A DNA stretch of 64,000 bases from Rhizobiales bacterium YIM 77505. GTDB taxonomy: Bacteria > Pseudomonadota > Alphaproteobacteria > Rhizobiales > Beijerinckiaceae. This document shows, in pieces, positions 20,687-30,400 of the stretch; positions within the stretch are counted from its first letter, which is position 1, and the number at the start of each line of letters is the position of its first letter. Where the stretch lies: the NCBI GenBank assembly GCA_000745135.1, contig JQNH01000001.1, positions 124,001-188,000 on the forward strand, given 5' to 3'. The notes under the pieces are model-generated. The model ran no database searches. It was given only the letters and a program-made list of their open reading frames with translations, and was not told where the DNA came from. The translations under genes and the position numbers were made by a program.

Positions 20687-21598
20687 ATGGCGCGGGAGGA
20701 CGGACAAAAGACGGCCGAGCGGGTCGTGCTTCGGGCCGCCATCGGCCGGTATCTGCACACGGAGGCGTTGAGATCCGGCCGCCTTTCGTCCGACCGTCTT
20801 GCGCTCGATCTTGCGGACATCGCGCCGATCAATCGCGCGTTCGCGCCGATGGTGCGGGAGCAGCGCTTCGACGTGAGCGAGATGGCGATCGCCACCTTCC
20901 TCCAGGCGACGGCCTACGGCAAAGGCCTCGTGCTGTTGCCCGTGGTCCTCGCGGCGCGATTCCAGGAATCGGCCCTGCTGTGCCGGGCGGACAGCCCCAT
21001 CCGCGGCCCGCAAGACCTCGTCGGACGGCGGGTCGGCGTGCGGGCCTACAGCCAGACCACCGGCGTCTGGCTGCGGGGCATCCTGGCCGACGCCTATGGC
21101 GTGCGCAGCGAGGCGGTCCGTTGGATCACCTTCGAGGACGCCCATGTGGCCGAATACCGGGACCCCCCCTTCGCCGAGCGGGCAGCGCCCGGCAAGGACC
21201 TGATGGGCATGCTCCGCGAGGGCGAGCTCGATGCGGTCATCGTTGGCAACGAGGTGCCGGACGACCCGTCCCTCCGCACCGTCTTCCCCGATCCTCGGGC
21301 GTCCGCCGAGTCCTTCTGGCAGCGGCACGGCTTCGTGCCCGTCAACCACCTCGTGACGGTCCGGCGCGACCTGGCGCTCCGCCGGCCGGATGTCGTCCAT
21401 GAGCTCGTGCGCCTCTTTCGGGCGGCGCAGCAGGAGGCGCCGCCGGGGGCTCGGCCGCCCGCTCCGCTCGCGGCGGGGCGCGCTCAGCTCGAGCCCGCGA
21501 TCCGCCTCGCCCTGCGCTATGCGGACGAGCAGGGCCTGCTGCCGCGCCGGCTCGACGTGGCGGAGGTCTGGGAAGGCTTGCCGCCGGACATCGATTGA
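20687..21598 (+). CDS. periplasmic-binding-protein-like protein, 4,5-dihydroxyphthalate-decarboxylase-related
   Basis: The 303 residues have the type 2 periplasmic-binding fold seen in the family annotated as 4,5-dihydroxyphthalate decarboxylase or NMT1-like substrate-binding protein. Matching segments are FDVSEMAIATFLQATAYGKGLVLLPVV, PQDLVGRRVGVRAYSQTTGVWLRGILADAYGV and LREGELDAVIVGNEVP. There is no signal peptide (MAREDGQKTAERVVLRAAIG), which favours a cytoplasmic enzyme or sensor over a transport protein, and there are no transporter genes beside it. The C-terminal part is rich in Ala/Pro/Arg. Exact function is open. Confidence 0.75.
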   Translation: MAREDGQKTAERVVLRAAIGRYLHTEALRSGRLSSDRLALDLADIAPINRAFAPMVREQRFDVSEMAIATFLQATAYGKGLVLLPVVLAARFQESALLCRADSPIRGPQDLVGRRVGVRAYSQTTGVWLRGILADAYGVRSEAVRWITFEDAHVAEYRDPPFAERAAPGKDLMGMLREGELDAVIVGNEVPDDPSLRTVFPDPRASAESFWQRHGFVPVNHLVTVRRDLALRRPDVVHELVRLFRAAQQEAPPGARPPAPLAAGRAQLEPAIRLALRYADEQGLLPRRLDVAEVWEGLPPDID

Positions 21599-21664
21599 CG
21601 GGCAAGGCCCAGGAGCGCGCTACGGGCCCTGACCTCGGTAGAGGCCAAGGCCGGCCAGGATCGC

Positions 21665-22969
21665 CTACCGCTCCCTGAAGCCGCGCTTCAGGTAATCGGT
21701 CGCCGGCTTCACGAAATAGGAGAGGAGGGTGCGCTCGTCGGTCTTGATGAACGCCTCCGCCGGCATGCCGGGCATGAGACGGACATTGCCGAGACGGGCG
21801 ATCTCCGCCGGCGGCAGGGCGATGCGCACCGTGTAGTAGCTCTGACCGGTCCGCTGGTCCGTGGTCAGGTCCGCCGACACGCGCAGCACTTCGCCTTTCA
21901 CCTCCGGCGTCGTCCGCTGGTTGAAGGCCGAGAAGCGGAGCACCGCCGCCTGCCCGGGCCGCACCTGGTCGATGTGCTGAGGCGGGATCTTCGCCTCGAC
22001 CGTCAGCGCGTCGGACGCCGGAACGATCAGCATGAGGGTGTCGCCCGGGCTGATCACGCCGCCGACGGTATGGACGGCGAGCTGGTGGACGAAGCCGTCC
22101 TGGGGGGCGCGGATGTCGATGCGCCGCAGCTGGTCCTCGGCTGCGACCTTGCGCTCCACATACTCGGCGATCTTCGCCTGCACCTCGCGCAGCTCCTTGG
22201 CGACCTCGCTGCGCAGCTCCTGGTCCACCTGGATGATCTGCAGTTCGGTCTCGCTGATCTTGCCCCGCGCCTGGGCGATGGACGAGATCAGCTGGCCACG
22301 CTCGCCTTCGAGGCGCGCCGCGTCGCGCTCGAGCAGCGTCACCCGCTGGATCGGGATCAGGTTCTTGCGGAAGAGCTCGCGCACGCCTTCGAGCTCGGTC
22401 TGGATCAGGTCGATCTCGCGCTTCTTGGCGGCGGCCTGGCCGCTGCGGCCTTCGATCTCCTCCGACAGCTGCGCGATGCGCTCGCGCAGCTGCGCCTTCT
22501 GCCCCGCCCGCGCGCGGCGGCGCAGCTCGAACAGGTTGGTCTCGCCGGTCAGGACCCGCCGGACCTCCGGGTCGTCGCTCCGGGCCACGAGGTCGTCGGG
22601 AAAGACCACCGTCTCGGCGTCGTCCCGCTCGGCCGCAAGTCGCGCCTCGCGCGCGCGGTGCTCGGTGAGGGTCTTCTCGACGATGGCGAGGTTCGCCTGC
22701 GTCATGGTCGGATCGAGACGGACCAGGACGTCGCCGGTTCTCACCTGGTCGCCGTCGCGGACGCGGATCTCGCCGACGACGCCGCCGGTGGGATGTTGAA
22801 CCTTCTTGCTGTTCGACTCGACGACCAGCGTGCCGGGCGCCACCACGGCGCCGGCAAGCTCGGTCGTGGCCGCAAGGCCGCCCACCCCGCCCACCAGCAA
22901 CACCGCGGCGCCGACCCCGGCCATAAGATGGCGGCGGATCGATTCCCGCGCCCGACTCGTCCTGCTCAC
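21665..22969 (-). CDS. HlyD-family membrane fusion protein of a type I secretion system
   Basis: Periplasmic adaptor linking the inner-membrane ABC exporter to a TolC-type outer-membrane channel. From GTG 22969 the product has 434 residues: a short cytoplasmic Arg-rich start, one transmembrane helix (LMAGVGAAVLLVGGVGGLAA), a lipoyl-like half (VVGEIRVRDGDQVRTGDVLVRLD), a long coiled coil (about 95-280), the second barrel half (IRAPQDGFVHQLAVHTVGGVI) and the C-terminal HlyD signature region ending in KPATDYLKRGFRER. The start overlaps the upstream ABC gene stop in GTGA, so translation is coupled. No tolC gene follows. Confidence 0.9.
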   Translation of the reverse strand: MSRTSRARESIRRHLMAGVGAAVLLVGGVGGLAATTELAGAVVAPGTLVVESNSKKVQHPTGGVVGEIRVRDGDQVRTGDVLVRLDPTMTQANLAIVEKTLTEHRAREARLAAERDDAETVVFPDDLVARSDDPEVRRVLTGETNLFELRRRARAGQKAQLRERIAQLSEEIEGRSGQAAAKKREIDLIQTELEGVRELFRKNLIPIQRVTLLERDAARLEGERGQLISSIAQARGKISETELQIIQVDQELRSEVAKELREVQAKIAEYVERKVAAEDQLRRIDIRAPQDGFVHQLAVHTVGGVISPGDTLMLIVPASDALTVEAKIPPQHIDQVRPGQAAVLRFSAFNQRTTPEVKGEVLRVSADLTTDQRTGQSYYTVRIALPPAEIARLGNVRLMPGMPAEAFIKTDERTLLSYFVKPATDYLKRGFRER

Positions 22970-24762
22970 GCTCCAGCCCCCCGACGTTCCACGACCTTGA
23001 GGACGGCGCCTCCTCCCGCTCCCGCGAAGGGCTGGAGGACGGGCTGCGGTCCGGGCGGTCGCCCCATGACCTTCTTGAGGATCTCGTCCTTGGGACCGAA
23101 GGCCTGGACCCGGCCTTCGTTCATCACCAGGACGAGATCGACGCCGGCGAGGGCGGAGGGGCGATGCGCCACCACCACCGCGATGCCGCCGCGGGCCCGA
23201 ACGCCCAGGATGGCTTCGGTCAGTGCCTGTTCGCCCTCCCCGTCGAGGTTGGAGTTCGGCTCGTCGAGCACCACCAGGAACGGGTCGCGGTAGAGGGCCC
23301 GCGCGAGGGCGATGCGCTGCCGCTGCCCCGCCGAGAGGGCCATGCCGCCTTCCCCGATCTGGGTCTCGTAGCCGTCCGGCAGGCGGAGGATCAGGTCGTG
23401 GACCCTGGCCGCCTTGGCGGCGGCGATGACCGCTTCGGCGTCCGGCTCCGGCTCGAGGCGGGCGATGTTCTGCGCCACGGTGCCGGAGAAGAGCTCCACG
23501 TCCTGCGGCAGGTACCCGATGTGCTTGCCGAGCTCTTCGGGGTCCCATTGGTCGAGGGCCGCGCCGTCAAGCCGGATCTTGCCGCGCACAGGGCTCCACA
23601 CGCCCACCAGGGCCCGGGCCAGGGACGACTTTCCGGACGCGCTCGGCCCGATGATGCCGAGGGCATGGCCGGCTCCGATCCCGAAGGTGGCGTCCTGCAC
23701 CACGAAGCGCTGTCCGCCGGGCGGGACGAGGGCCACGCTCTCGACCCGCAAGGTCGAGGACGGGCGGGGCAGGAGAAGGGGCGGGTCTTTCTCGGGCAGG
23801 GCGGTCAGGAGGTCGGAGAGCCGACGCCAGCTCTGCCGGGCGGCGACGAAGCCCTTCCAGTTGGCGATGGCGAGCTCGACCGGCGCCAAGGCCCGGGCGG
23901 TGAGGATCGAGCCGGCGATGATGATCCCCGGGGTCGCCTGGTCGAGGATCACGAGATAGGCGCCGACCGCCAGCACCCCCGATTGGAGGGCCATGCGCAG
24001 CACCTTGGAGAGGGCGCCAAAGCCGCCGCTCACGTCCGAGGCCCGCTCCTGGACGGCAAGCAGCCTTGCATTCGCCTCGTCCCAAAGAGACCGGGCCCGT
24101 CCGGCCATGCCCATGGCGAAGAGGACTTCGGCGTTGCGGCGGCTGGCTTCGCCGACGCCGTTGCGCGCCAGCGCGGAGGCGACCACCTGCTTCGACGGCT
24201 CGCGCGTCAGGGCTTCGGTGAGGAGCGTGATGCCGATCAGGATCAGGGCGCCGATCAGCGCCGTCACCCCGAGCCAGACGTGGAAGGCGAAGCAGATCAG
24301 GAGATAGAACGGCATCCAGGGCAGATCGAACAGGGCGGTGGGGCCGGTGCTCGCCAGGAAGCTCCGGATCTGGTCGAGATCGCGCGCCGGCTGCAAGCCG
24401 TCCCCTGGGCCGCGCAGCCTGAGCGGCAGGCGGATCACGAGGTCGAAGACCCGCCGGTTCAGGGCCTCGTCGAGCGACCGGCCGATGCGCGCGAGAACGC
24501 GGCTGCGCAGAACGTCGAGCGCCCCCTGGAAGGCGAAGAGGACCCCCACCAGGATGACGAGGCCGACGAGGGTCGGCACGCTGCGGCTCGGCAGCACCCG
24601 GTCGTAGACCTCGAGCATGAAGAACGAGCCGGTCAGATAGAGCACGTTGATGAGCGCGCTCATCAGGGCGACGCCGAGAAAGGCGCTGCGGCAGCCGTCC
24701 AAGGCCGACCGGAGCTCGCCGGCTCCCTCGGCCCGCAGCAAGGTGGAGACAGTGAATTTCAC
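22966..24762 (-). CDS. type I secretion ABC transporter (PrtD/HlyB-type permease-ATPase)
   Basis: Inner-membrane exporter with fused membrane and ATPase domains, 598 residues. The membrane domain (about 20-310) starts FLGVALMSALINVLYLTGSFFMLEVYDRVLPS, typical of PrtD/RsaD proteins that export RTX proteases and lipases. The ATPase domain has Walker A GPSASGKSS (about 370), signature LSAGQRQR, Walker B FLVVLDEPNSNLD and the switch histidine in VVVAHRPSAL. There is no N-terminal C39 peptidase domain. It forms an operon with the HlyD-type adaptor. No RTX substrate gene is visible nearby. The 275 bp upstream should hold the promoter; no clear box seen. Confidence 0.92.
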   Translation of the reverse strand: MKFTVSTLLRAEGAGELRSALDGCRSAFLGVALMSALINVLYLTGSFFMLEVYDRVLPSRSVPTLVGLVILVGVLFAFQGALDVLRSRVLARIGRSLDEALNRRVFDLVIRLPLRLRGPGDGLQPARDLDQIRSFLASTGPTALFDLPWMPFYLLICFAFHVWLGVTALIGALILIGITLLTEALTREPSKQVVASALARNGVGEASRRNAEVLFAMGMAGRARSLWDEANARLLAVQERASDVSGGFGALSKVLRMALQSGVLAVGAYLVILDQATPGIIIAGSILTARALAPVELAIANWKGFVAARQSWRRLSDLLTALPEKDPPLLLPRPSSTLRVESVALVPPGGQRFVVQDATFGIGAGHALGIIGPSASGKSSLARALVGVWSPVRGKIRLDGAALDQWDPEELGKHIGYLPQDVELFSGTVAQNIARLEPEPDAEAVIAAAKAARVHDLILRLPDGYETQIGEGGMALSAGQRQRIALARALYRDPFLVVLDEPNSNLDGEGEQALTEAILGVRARGGIAVVVAHRPSALAGVDLVLVMNEGRVQAFGPKDEILKKVMGRPPGPQPVLQPFAGAGGGAVLKVVERRGAGA

Positions 24763-25037
24763 CCCATGGCCCCCTGATCCACGCGGTCGAGCCGCGGAAG
24801 CTGGTCCTGCCCCCGGCCTTGGAGCTAAAGGCCGTCAGCCCTCGCTCCTGGCGGGTGTGTTGGACAATGTGTGTTCGTGGAATCCGCGCAGGTGATTGCG
24901 CGAGAACGACTCAGAGTGCGGGCTTCTTGTCAGGACAGTAAGCCAGGATCGGGGCAGCTTGGCTGTAGGACCCGACACAGTTCTGACATCCTACGGGTCT
25001 AGGCACGGCCGGGAGCAGCAACCCGCCGGAGGAGGCC

Positions 25038-25253
25038 ATGTTGATCTACAACGTCTTCCGCGCCAAGCACGAGGCACAGACCTACTGCGCCGTGCCTGAG
25101 GACCGGGCGGTCCCGCGCTTCCTCAACGCTCAGGCCTGGGAGTTCGAGGGCAAGATCGACGGGGTGGGGCCCGGGCCGCTCGGGTTCGACGAAGCCGCCG
25201 CTGCCGTCGGCGTGCGCTTCAACGGCTTCTATCTCTTCCAGAACTGCGTGTGA
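25038..25253 (+). CDS. hypothetical small protein, 71 residues
   Basis: A short frame with a strong ribosome-binding site (GGAGGAGG) just before ATG 25038. The product is MLIYNVFRAKHEAQTYCAVP... with a C-terminal GVRFNGFYLFQNCV. It has two cysteines, many aromatic residues, no signal peptide and no membrane segment. I do not recognise a family. It stands alone between the divergent secretion operon and the tetR-RND operon. The good ribosome-binding site is the main evidence that it is real. Confidence 0.6.
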   Translation: MLIYNVFRAKHEAQTYCAVPEDRAVPRFLNAQAWEFEGKIDGVGPGPLGFDEAAAAVGVRFNGFYLFQNCV

Positions 25254-25385
25254 CAGGAACGCCCCACCTCTCCTGAAGGGAAGGTCGAGTGACGCCGGCA
25301 GGCGTGACCGGGCGAGGGGCGAGCCCTTTTCCGGATATCGAGATTTGGCGCGAACCTGCAGCCGTGGCTCAGGCGCGAACCTCTC

Positions 25386-25490
25386 CATCACCCTCCACCC
25401 TCTTTCCCGGATGCGTGGAGCGCCTGAAAGACGCGAACGCAGTCCGGGACGGAAGCGCCACAACTTGCTGCGCAGCAGCTCCGAACAGGT
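25386..25490. repeat. dispersed repeat, single copy
   Basis: Order of blocks is CCCTCCACC, TTTCCCGGATGCGTGGAGCG, CGCAGTCCGGGACGGAAGCGC and CTTGCTGCGCAGCAG. The same blocks in the same order occur on the minus strand at 20539-20632, and more loosely on the plus strand at 20425-20510. CCCGGA and TCCGGG can pair as a stem. Confidence 0.7.
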
Positions 25491-25563
25491 GGCGCCACAG
25501 AGCCAGTGCTTCACCTGCGCCGAGAAGGCGGCAGAGCTTGCGTCGCTGGCCGCGATCCGGTAT

Positions 25564-25583
25564 GAGAATGAACGTTCATTCTC
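25564..25583. promoter_or_regulatory. probable TetR operator, perfect 20-bp palindrome
   Basis: GAGAATGAAC followed by its exact complement GTTCATTCTC. The centre AATGAACGTTCATT resembles operators of AcrR/TetR-type repressors. It ends immediately before the possible GTG (25584) and ATG (25587) starts of the tetR gene, so a bound repressor would block tetR and the RND operon behind it. Confidence 0.8.
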
Positions 25584-25586
25584 GTG

Positions 25587-26240
25587 ATGGTCGGGGTGGT
25601 GGTTCCGGTGGTCCGGTCCGCAGAGGACGAAGCTCACTTTGAGCGGCGCGCGCGCATCCTTGACGCGGCCGAGCGCTGCTTCGTGCGCTCGGGCTTCCAC
25701 CGCACCACCATGCAGGACATCGCCGCCGAGGCCCGCATGAGCCCCGGCAACCTCTACCGTTACTTCCCCTCCAAGGACAGCCTCGTCGCCGGTCTCACCG
25801 AACGGGACCGGGCCGAGATGACGCAGGACTTCGCCGGCATGGTCGATGCCGGCGATTTCCTGGCGACCCTTGCGGCGCTCGGGCGCAAGCACCTGGCCGA
25901 GGCGCCGCGGGAGAAGGCCGTCCTCTGCCTGGAGATCTGGGCGGAGGCGACCCGCAACCCGGCCGTCGCCGAGACGACGCGGGATTTCGACTATGACGTC
26001 ATCGCCCGTCTGACGGGGCTGTTCGAGGATGCCAAGCAGCGCGGCGCGATCGCTCCCGGCGTCGATCCGAAGGCGCTCGCGGTGGTGGTCTCCACCTTTG
26101 CCAACGGGTTGTTCGTTCGGCGCGCTTTGATGCCCGATTTCGACCCCTCCCGCGAAATCGCCTATGTGATGGCGGTCATCGAGGCCGCGTGCGATGGCCG
26201 CCTTTCCTTCCCGAGCGGCGGCAAGGCCCCGGCTGATTAG
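25587..26240 (+). CDS. TetR/AcrR-family transcriptional regulator
   Basis: Probable local repressor of the efflux operon that follows. The 217 residues have an N-terminal helix-turn-helix domain: RARILDAAERCFVRSGFHRTTMQDIAAEARMSPGNLYRYFPSKDSLVAG is shown here by its key parts, ILDAAERCF, TTMQDIAAEA and GNLYRYFPSK. A C-terminal ligand-binding domain (about 75-205) resembles TetR_C of the BetI/AcrR type. The start is uncertain: ATG 25587 or GTG 25584 directly abut the operator palindrome, leaving no room for a ribosome-binding site, so a leaderless mRNA or a start a few codons later is possible. The adaptor gene begins 11 bp downstream. Confidence 0.92.
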   Translation: MVGVVVPVVRSAEDEAHFERRARILDAAERCFVRSGFHRTTMQDIAAEARMSPGNLYRYFPSKDSLVAGLTERDRAEMTQDFAGMVDAGDFLATLAALGRKHLAEAPREKAVLCLEIWAEATRNPAVAETTRDFDYDVIARLTGLFEDAKQRGAIAPGVDPKALAVVVSTFANGLFVRRALMPDFDPSREIAYVMAVIEAACDGRLSFPSGGKAPAD

Positions 26241-26251
26241 GATTCTGGAAC

Positions 26252-27436
26252 ATGTCGTCCTTCAGAATGCTGGCGGCCGCCGCCGCCCTGTCGGTTCTCG
26301 GCCCAGCGGGCCTGTCGGCGCAGTCTGCGCCTCCGGCCGCTCCCGCGGTGACCGTGGTGCAGGCGGCCGAACGGGAGCTGACGGAGCAGACGATCGTGAC
26401 GGGAACCTTGGTGCCTCGCCACGAGATCCTGGTCTCCCCGGAGATCGAGGGCTTCCGTATCGCGGAGGTTCTGGCCGAAGAGGGCGACCTTGTCGAGAAG
26501 GGCCAGGTGCTGGCGCGGCTCACCCGGGACGTCCTCGAAACGCAGCTCGCCCAGAACGATGCCCAGCGCGCCCGGGCCGAGGCCGGGGTCGCCCAGGCCC
26601 GCAGCCAGATCGTCCAGGCGGAGGCCGCCCATTTCGAGGCGCAGCAGGCGCTCGAACGCGCCCGTGCCCTGATGAAGAGCGGCAACACGACCGAAGCCGT
26701 GCTCGAGCAGCGCATCGCTGCGGCGCGCACCGCGGAGGGCCGCCTCTCCGCCGCCCGGGACGGCCTGCGCATGGCCGAGGCGGAACGGACCGCCGCCGAG
26801 GCGCAACGGCGCGAGATCGAATGGCGTCTGTCGCGCACCGAGGTGCGCACGCCGGCGGCCGGCATCGTCAGCCGGAAGACGGCCCGCGTCGGCGCCACCG
26901 CCTCGGCCGCCGGCGAACCGCTGTTCCGCATCATCGCCCAGGGCGAGATCGAGCTGGAGGGAGAGGTGCCCGAGACCGAGATGCCGCGCCTCAAGGAAGG
27001 GGCGAGTGCGGAGGTGCGCGTGACGGCGCAGGAGGTCGTCACGGGCCGCGTGCGCAACCTCTTCCCCGAGGTCGATCGGGCAACCCGCCTCGGAAAGGTC
27101 CGGATCGCCCTGCCGAAGCACCCCGCCCTGCGCATCGGCGCCTTCGCGCAAGGCACGATCGAGGTGGCGCGCAGCACGGGCGTCGCGGTCCCCACATCGG
27201 CCGTCCTCTATGCGCCGGAGGGGCCGAGGGTCATGGCGGTCGTCAACGATCGCGTCGAGCTCCGGCGCGTCCGCACCGGCCTTGCCGCCGGCAGCTTCGT
27301 CGAGATCGTGGAGGGCCTCAAGGCCGGTGAATGGGTGGTCGCGCGGGCGGGAAGCTTCCTGCGCGACGGCGATATCGTTCGTCCTGTGCCCGCGGGCGAG
27401 AAGAGCCGCACCGCCCAGTCGGAGGGGGTGCGCTGA
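26252..27436 (+). CDS. RND efflux periplasmic adaptor subunit
   Basis: Membrane fusion protein of a tripartite RND pump, 394 residues. A signal peptide (MSSFRMLAAAAALSVLGPAGLSAQS) is followed by a lipoyl half (LAEEGDLVEKGQVLARL), an Ala/Glu/Arg-rich helical hairpin (about 95-185), the other lipoyl half (TEVRTPAAGIVSRKTARVG) and beta-barrel and membrane-proximal domains (LKAGEWVVARAGSFLRDGD). There is no lipobox cysteine, so it is probably soluble or held by an uncleaved helix. Its stop overlaps the pump start by one base (TGATG), so the two are coupled. No outer-membrane factor gene follows. Confidence 0.92.
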   Translation: MSSFRMLAAAAALSVLGPAGLSAQSAPPAAPAVTVVQAAERELTEQTIVTGTLVPRHEILVSPEIEGFRIAEVLAEEGDLVEKGQVLARLTRDVLETQLAQNDAQRARAEAGVAQARSQIVQAEAAHFEAQQALERARALMKSGNTTEAVLEQRIAAARTAEGRLSAARDGLRMAEAERTAAEAQRREIEWRLSRTEVRTPAAGIVSRKTARVGATASAAGEPLFRIIAQGEIELEGEVPETEMPRLKEGASAEVRVTAQEVVTGRVRNLFPEVDRATRLGKVRIALPKHPALRIGAFAQGTIEVARSTGVAVPTSAVLYAPEGPRVMAVVNDRVELRRVRTGLAAGSFVEIVEGLKAGEWVVARAGSFLRDGDIVRPVPAGEKSRTAQSEGVR

Positions 27437-30400
27437 TGCGGCTCAACATCTCCGCCTGGGCGATCCGAAAGCCCATTCCCTCCATCGTGCTCTTCCTCGT
27501 CCTGTTGATCCTGGGAGTCTTCAGCTTCCGGCAGCTCCCGATCACGCGCTTTCCGAACATCGACATCCCCATCGTCACCGTCACGGTGACGCAGGCGGGC
27601 GCCGCGCCCTCCGAATTGCAGAACCAGGTGACGAAGCGCGTCGAGGACGCCGTCGCAGGGGTGAACGGCGTCAAGCACATCATTTCGGCCATCTCCGAGG
27701 GGCTGTCGACGACCACGATCGAGTTCCGTCTCGAGACGAACAGCGACCGTGCCGTCAACGACGTCAAGGACGCCATCGCCAAGATCCGGCAGGACCTGCC
27801 GCGCACCATCGACGAGCCGATCATCCAACGCGTCGACATCGCGGGGCTGCCGATCGTCACCTACGCCGCCTCCAATCCGGCCATGACGCCGGAGGAGCTG
27901 TCCTGGTTCGTCGACGACGTCGTCGCGCGCCAGCTTCAGAGCGTGAAGGGCGTCGGCGGCGTGCAACGGGTAGGCGGCGTCGACCGGGAGATCCGGGTCA
28001 CCTTAAAGCCCGACCGCCTGCTGGCGCTCGGCGTCACGGCCGCCGACGTCAATCGCCAGCTTCGCGCCACGAGCGCCGACCTCGCCGGCGGCCGCGGCGA
28101 GCTTGGCGGGCAGGAGCAATCGATCCGCACGCTTGCCGGCGCGCAGACCATCGAGACGCTGGCCGCGACCAACATCGTGCTGCCCGGCGGGCGGCGGGTG
28201 CGCCTCGATGAGATCGCCACCCTCACCGACGCCTGGGCGGAGCCGCGCACCTTTGCCCGCTTCAACGGCGAGCCCGTGGTCGCCTTCGCGATCTCGCGAG
28301 CGCGGGGCGCGAGCGACGCATCGGTCGGGGAGGCGGTGGAGCAGAAGATCAAGGAGATCGCGGAGGCGCATCCGAGCATGCGCTTCGACCTCATCGACAC
28401 CACGGTCACCTATACGATCGGCAACTACGAGTCGGCGATGCACACCCTGATCGAGGGTGCGGCTCTCGCCGTCCTCGTCGTGTTCCTGTTCCTCAAGGAC
28501 TGGCGCGCAACGCTCATCTCCTCGATCGCCCTGCCGCTGTCGGTCCTGCCGACCTTCTGGGCGATGGATGCCCTCGGCTTCTCGCTCAACCTGGTGAGCC
28601 TGCTCGCGATCACGCTCGTCACCGGCATCCTGGTGGACGATGCCATCGTCGAGATCGAGAACATCGTCCGCCATATCCGGATGGGGAAGTCGCCTTACCG
28701 CGCCGCCCTCGAGGCCGCCGACGAGATCGGGCTTGCGGTCATCGCCATCACCTTCACGATCGTCGCGGTGTTCGCGCCCGTGAGCTTCATGGGCGGCATC
28801 GCCGGACAGTATTTCAAGCAGTTCGGCATCACGGTCGCCGCGGCCGTCCTGTTCTCCCTGTTGGTGGCGCGGCTCATCACGCCGATGCTCGCCGCCTACT
28901 TCATGCGCGACCACCACTACGAGGAGGTGCGGGACGGCTTCGTCATGCGCGCCTATACGCGGCTCGTGGGATGGTCGGTCCGGCACAAATACGTCACCTT
29001 CCTGCTCGGCCTCCTCTTCTTCGCCGGGTCGATCGCCTCCACCAGCCTGCTGCCCTCGGGCTTCCTGCCCGATGCCGACGAAGGGCGCTCGCTCTTCGTC
29101 GCCGAACTGCCCCCGGGCGCGCGGCTCGAGGACACCATGGCGGTCACCGACCAGATGGCGGCGCGCCTGCGCGAGTTGCCCGAGGTGCGCTCCGTCTTCG
29201 TCAATGGCGGCGTGCAGCTTCCGGGCAAGAAGGAGGTGCGGCTCGCCACCCTCACCGTCGTCTACATTCCGAAGGGCGAGCGCGAGCTGAGGCAGAAGGC
29301 GCTCGAGGCCCGCATCAACGACATGTTCCGGGACGAACCGGACATCCGCTTCTACGCCCTCAACGAGAACGGCCTGCGCGGCCTGCAGCTCATCGTGAGC
29401 GGTCCCGACGAAGCCGTCGTCGTCGAGACCGCCGCCAAGCTGCAACGGGAGATGTCGACGCTCCCGAACCTCGTGGACGTGGTCTCCACGGCCCCTCTGG
29501 AGCGGCCCGAGATCCGAATCCGGCCGAAGCCCGCCGTCGCCGCCGAACTGGGCGTCTCGACCGACGTGATCGCCGAGACGGTCCGCGTCGGCACGATCGG
29601 CGACATCGGCGCGAACCTTGCCAAGTTCAATGCCGGCGACCGGCAGATCCCGATCCGCGTGCAATTGCCGGAGAGCGTGCGCGGCGACCGGCGCCTCCTC
29701 GAAGTCCTGAAGGTCCCGGCCAAGAACGGCGCCGCCGTGCCCCTGTCGGCCGTCGCCGATATCGAGCTCGGGCGCGGCCCGACCTCCATCGACCGCTATG
29801 ACCGGTCGCTGCGCGTCGCCTTGGAGGCCGACCTCGTCGGCACGGATGCCTTGGGGGAAGTCCTGGACCAGGTCTATGCCTTGCCCACGGCCAAGAGCCT
29901 GCCGCCCGGCGTCTCCATCCGCCAGACCGGCGATGCGGAGATCATGACCGAGGTGTTCGAGAGCTTCGGCAAAGCCATGGGCGCGGGCGTCATGATGGTG
30001 CTGGGGCTCCTGATCCTCCTCTTCGCCAACTTCCTGCAGCCCTTCACGATCCTCCTGTCGCTGCCCCTGTCGATCGGCGGCGCCATCCTGGCGCTCGTGA
30101 TCGCGCACAAGCCGATCAGCCTGCCGGTGGTGATCGGCTTCCTGATGCTCATGGGGATCGTGACCAAGAACGCCATTCTGCTCGTGGACTTCGCGGTGGA
30201 GGAGATCGCCCGAGGCGTCGATCGCATGACGGCGATCGTGGACGCGGGGCGCAAGCGGGCGCGCCCGATCGTCATGACCACCATCGCCATGGTGGCGGGC
30301 ATGGTGCCGAGCGCGATGGCGCTCGGGGCCGGCGGCGAGTTCCGCGCGCCGATGGCGATCGCAGTGATCGGCGGCCTCATCGTGTCGACCATGCTCTCGC

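Larger units (their letters stand above)
25254..25586. other. 333-bp gap with a dispersed repeat and the tetR operator
   Basis: No convincing gene lies here. From about 25386 to 25490 there is a third copy of the dispersed repeat found as an inverted pair at 20425-20632. The last 20 bases before the tetR start are a perfect palindrome. The tetR-RND promoter must lie in the remaining sequence; no clear -35/-10 pair was picked out. Confidence 0.6.

Noticed and set aside
23164-24777. A 537-codon plus-strand frame opposite the type I secretion ABC gene
   Set aside because: The minus strand has all ABC motifs; the plus-strand product is low-complexity.
20425-25490. The three repeat copies as a CRISPR array or remnant
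   Set aside because: Copies are few, of both orientations, about 90-100 bp long and without regular spacers or cas genes.
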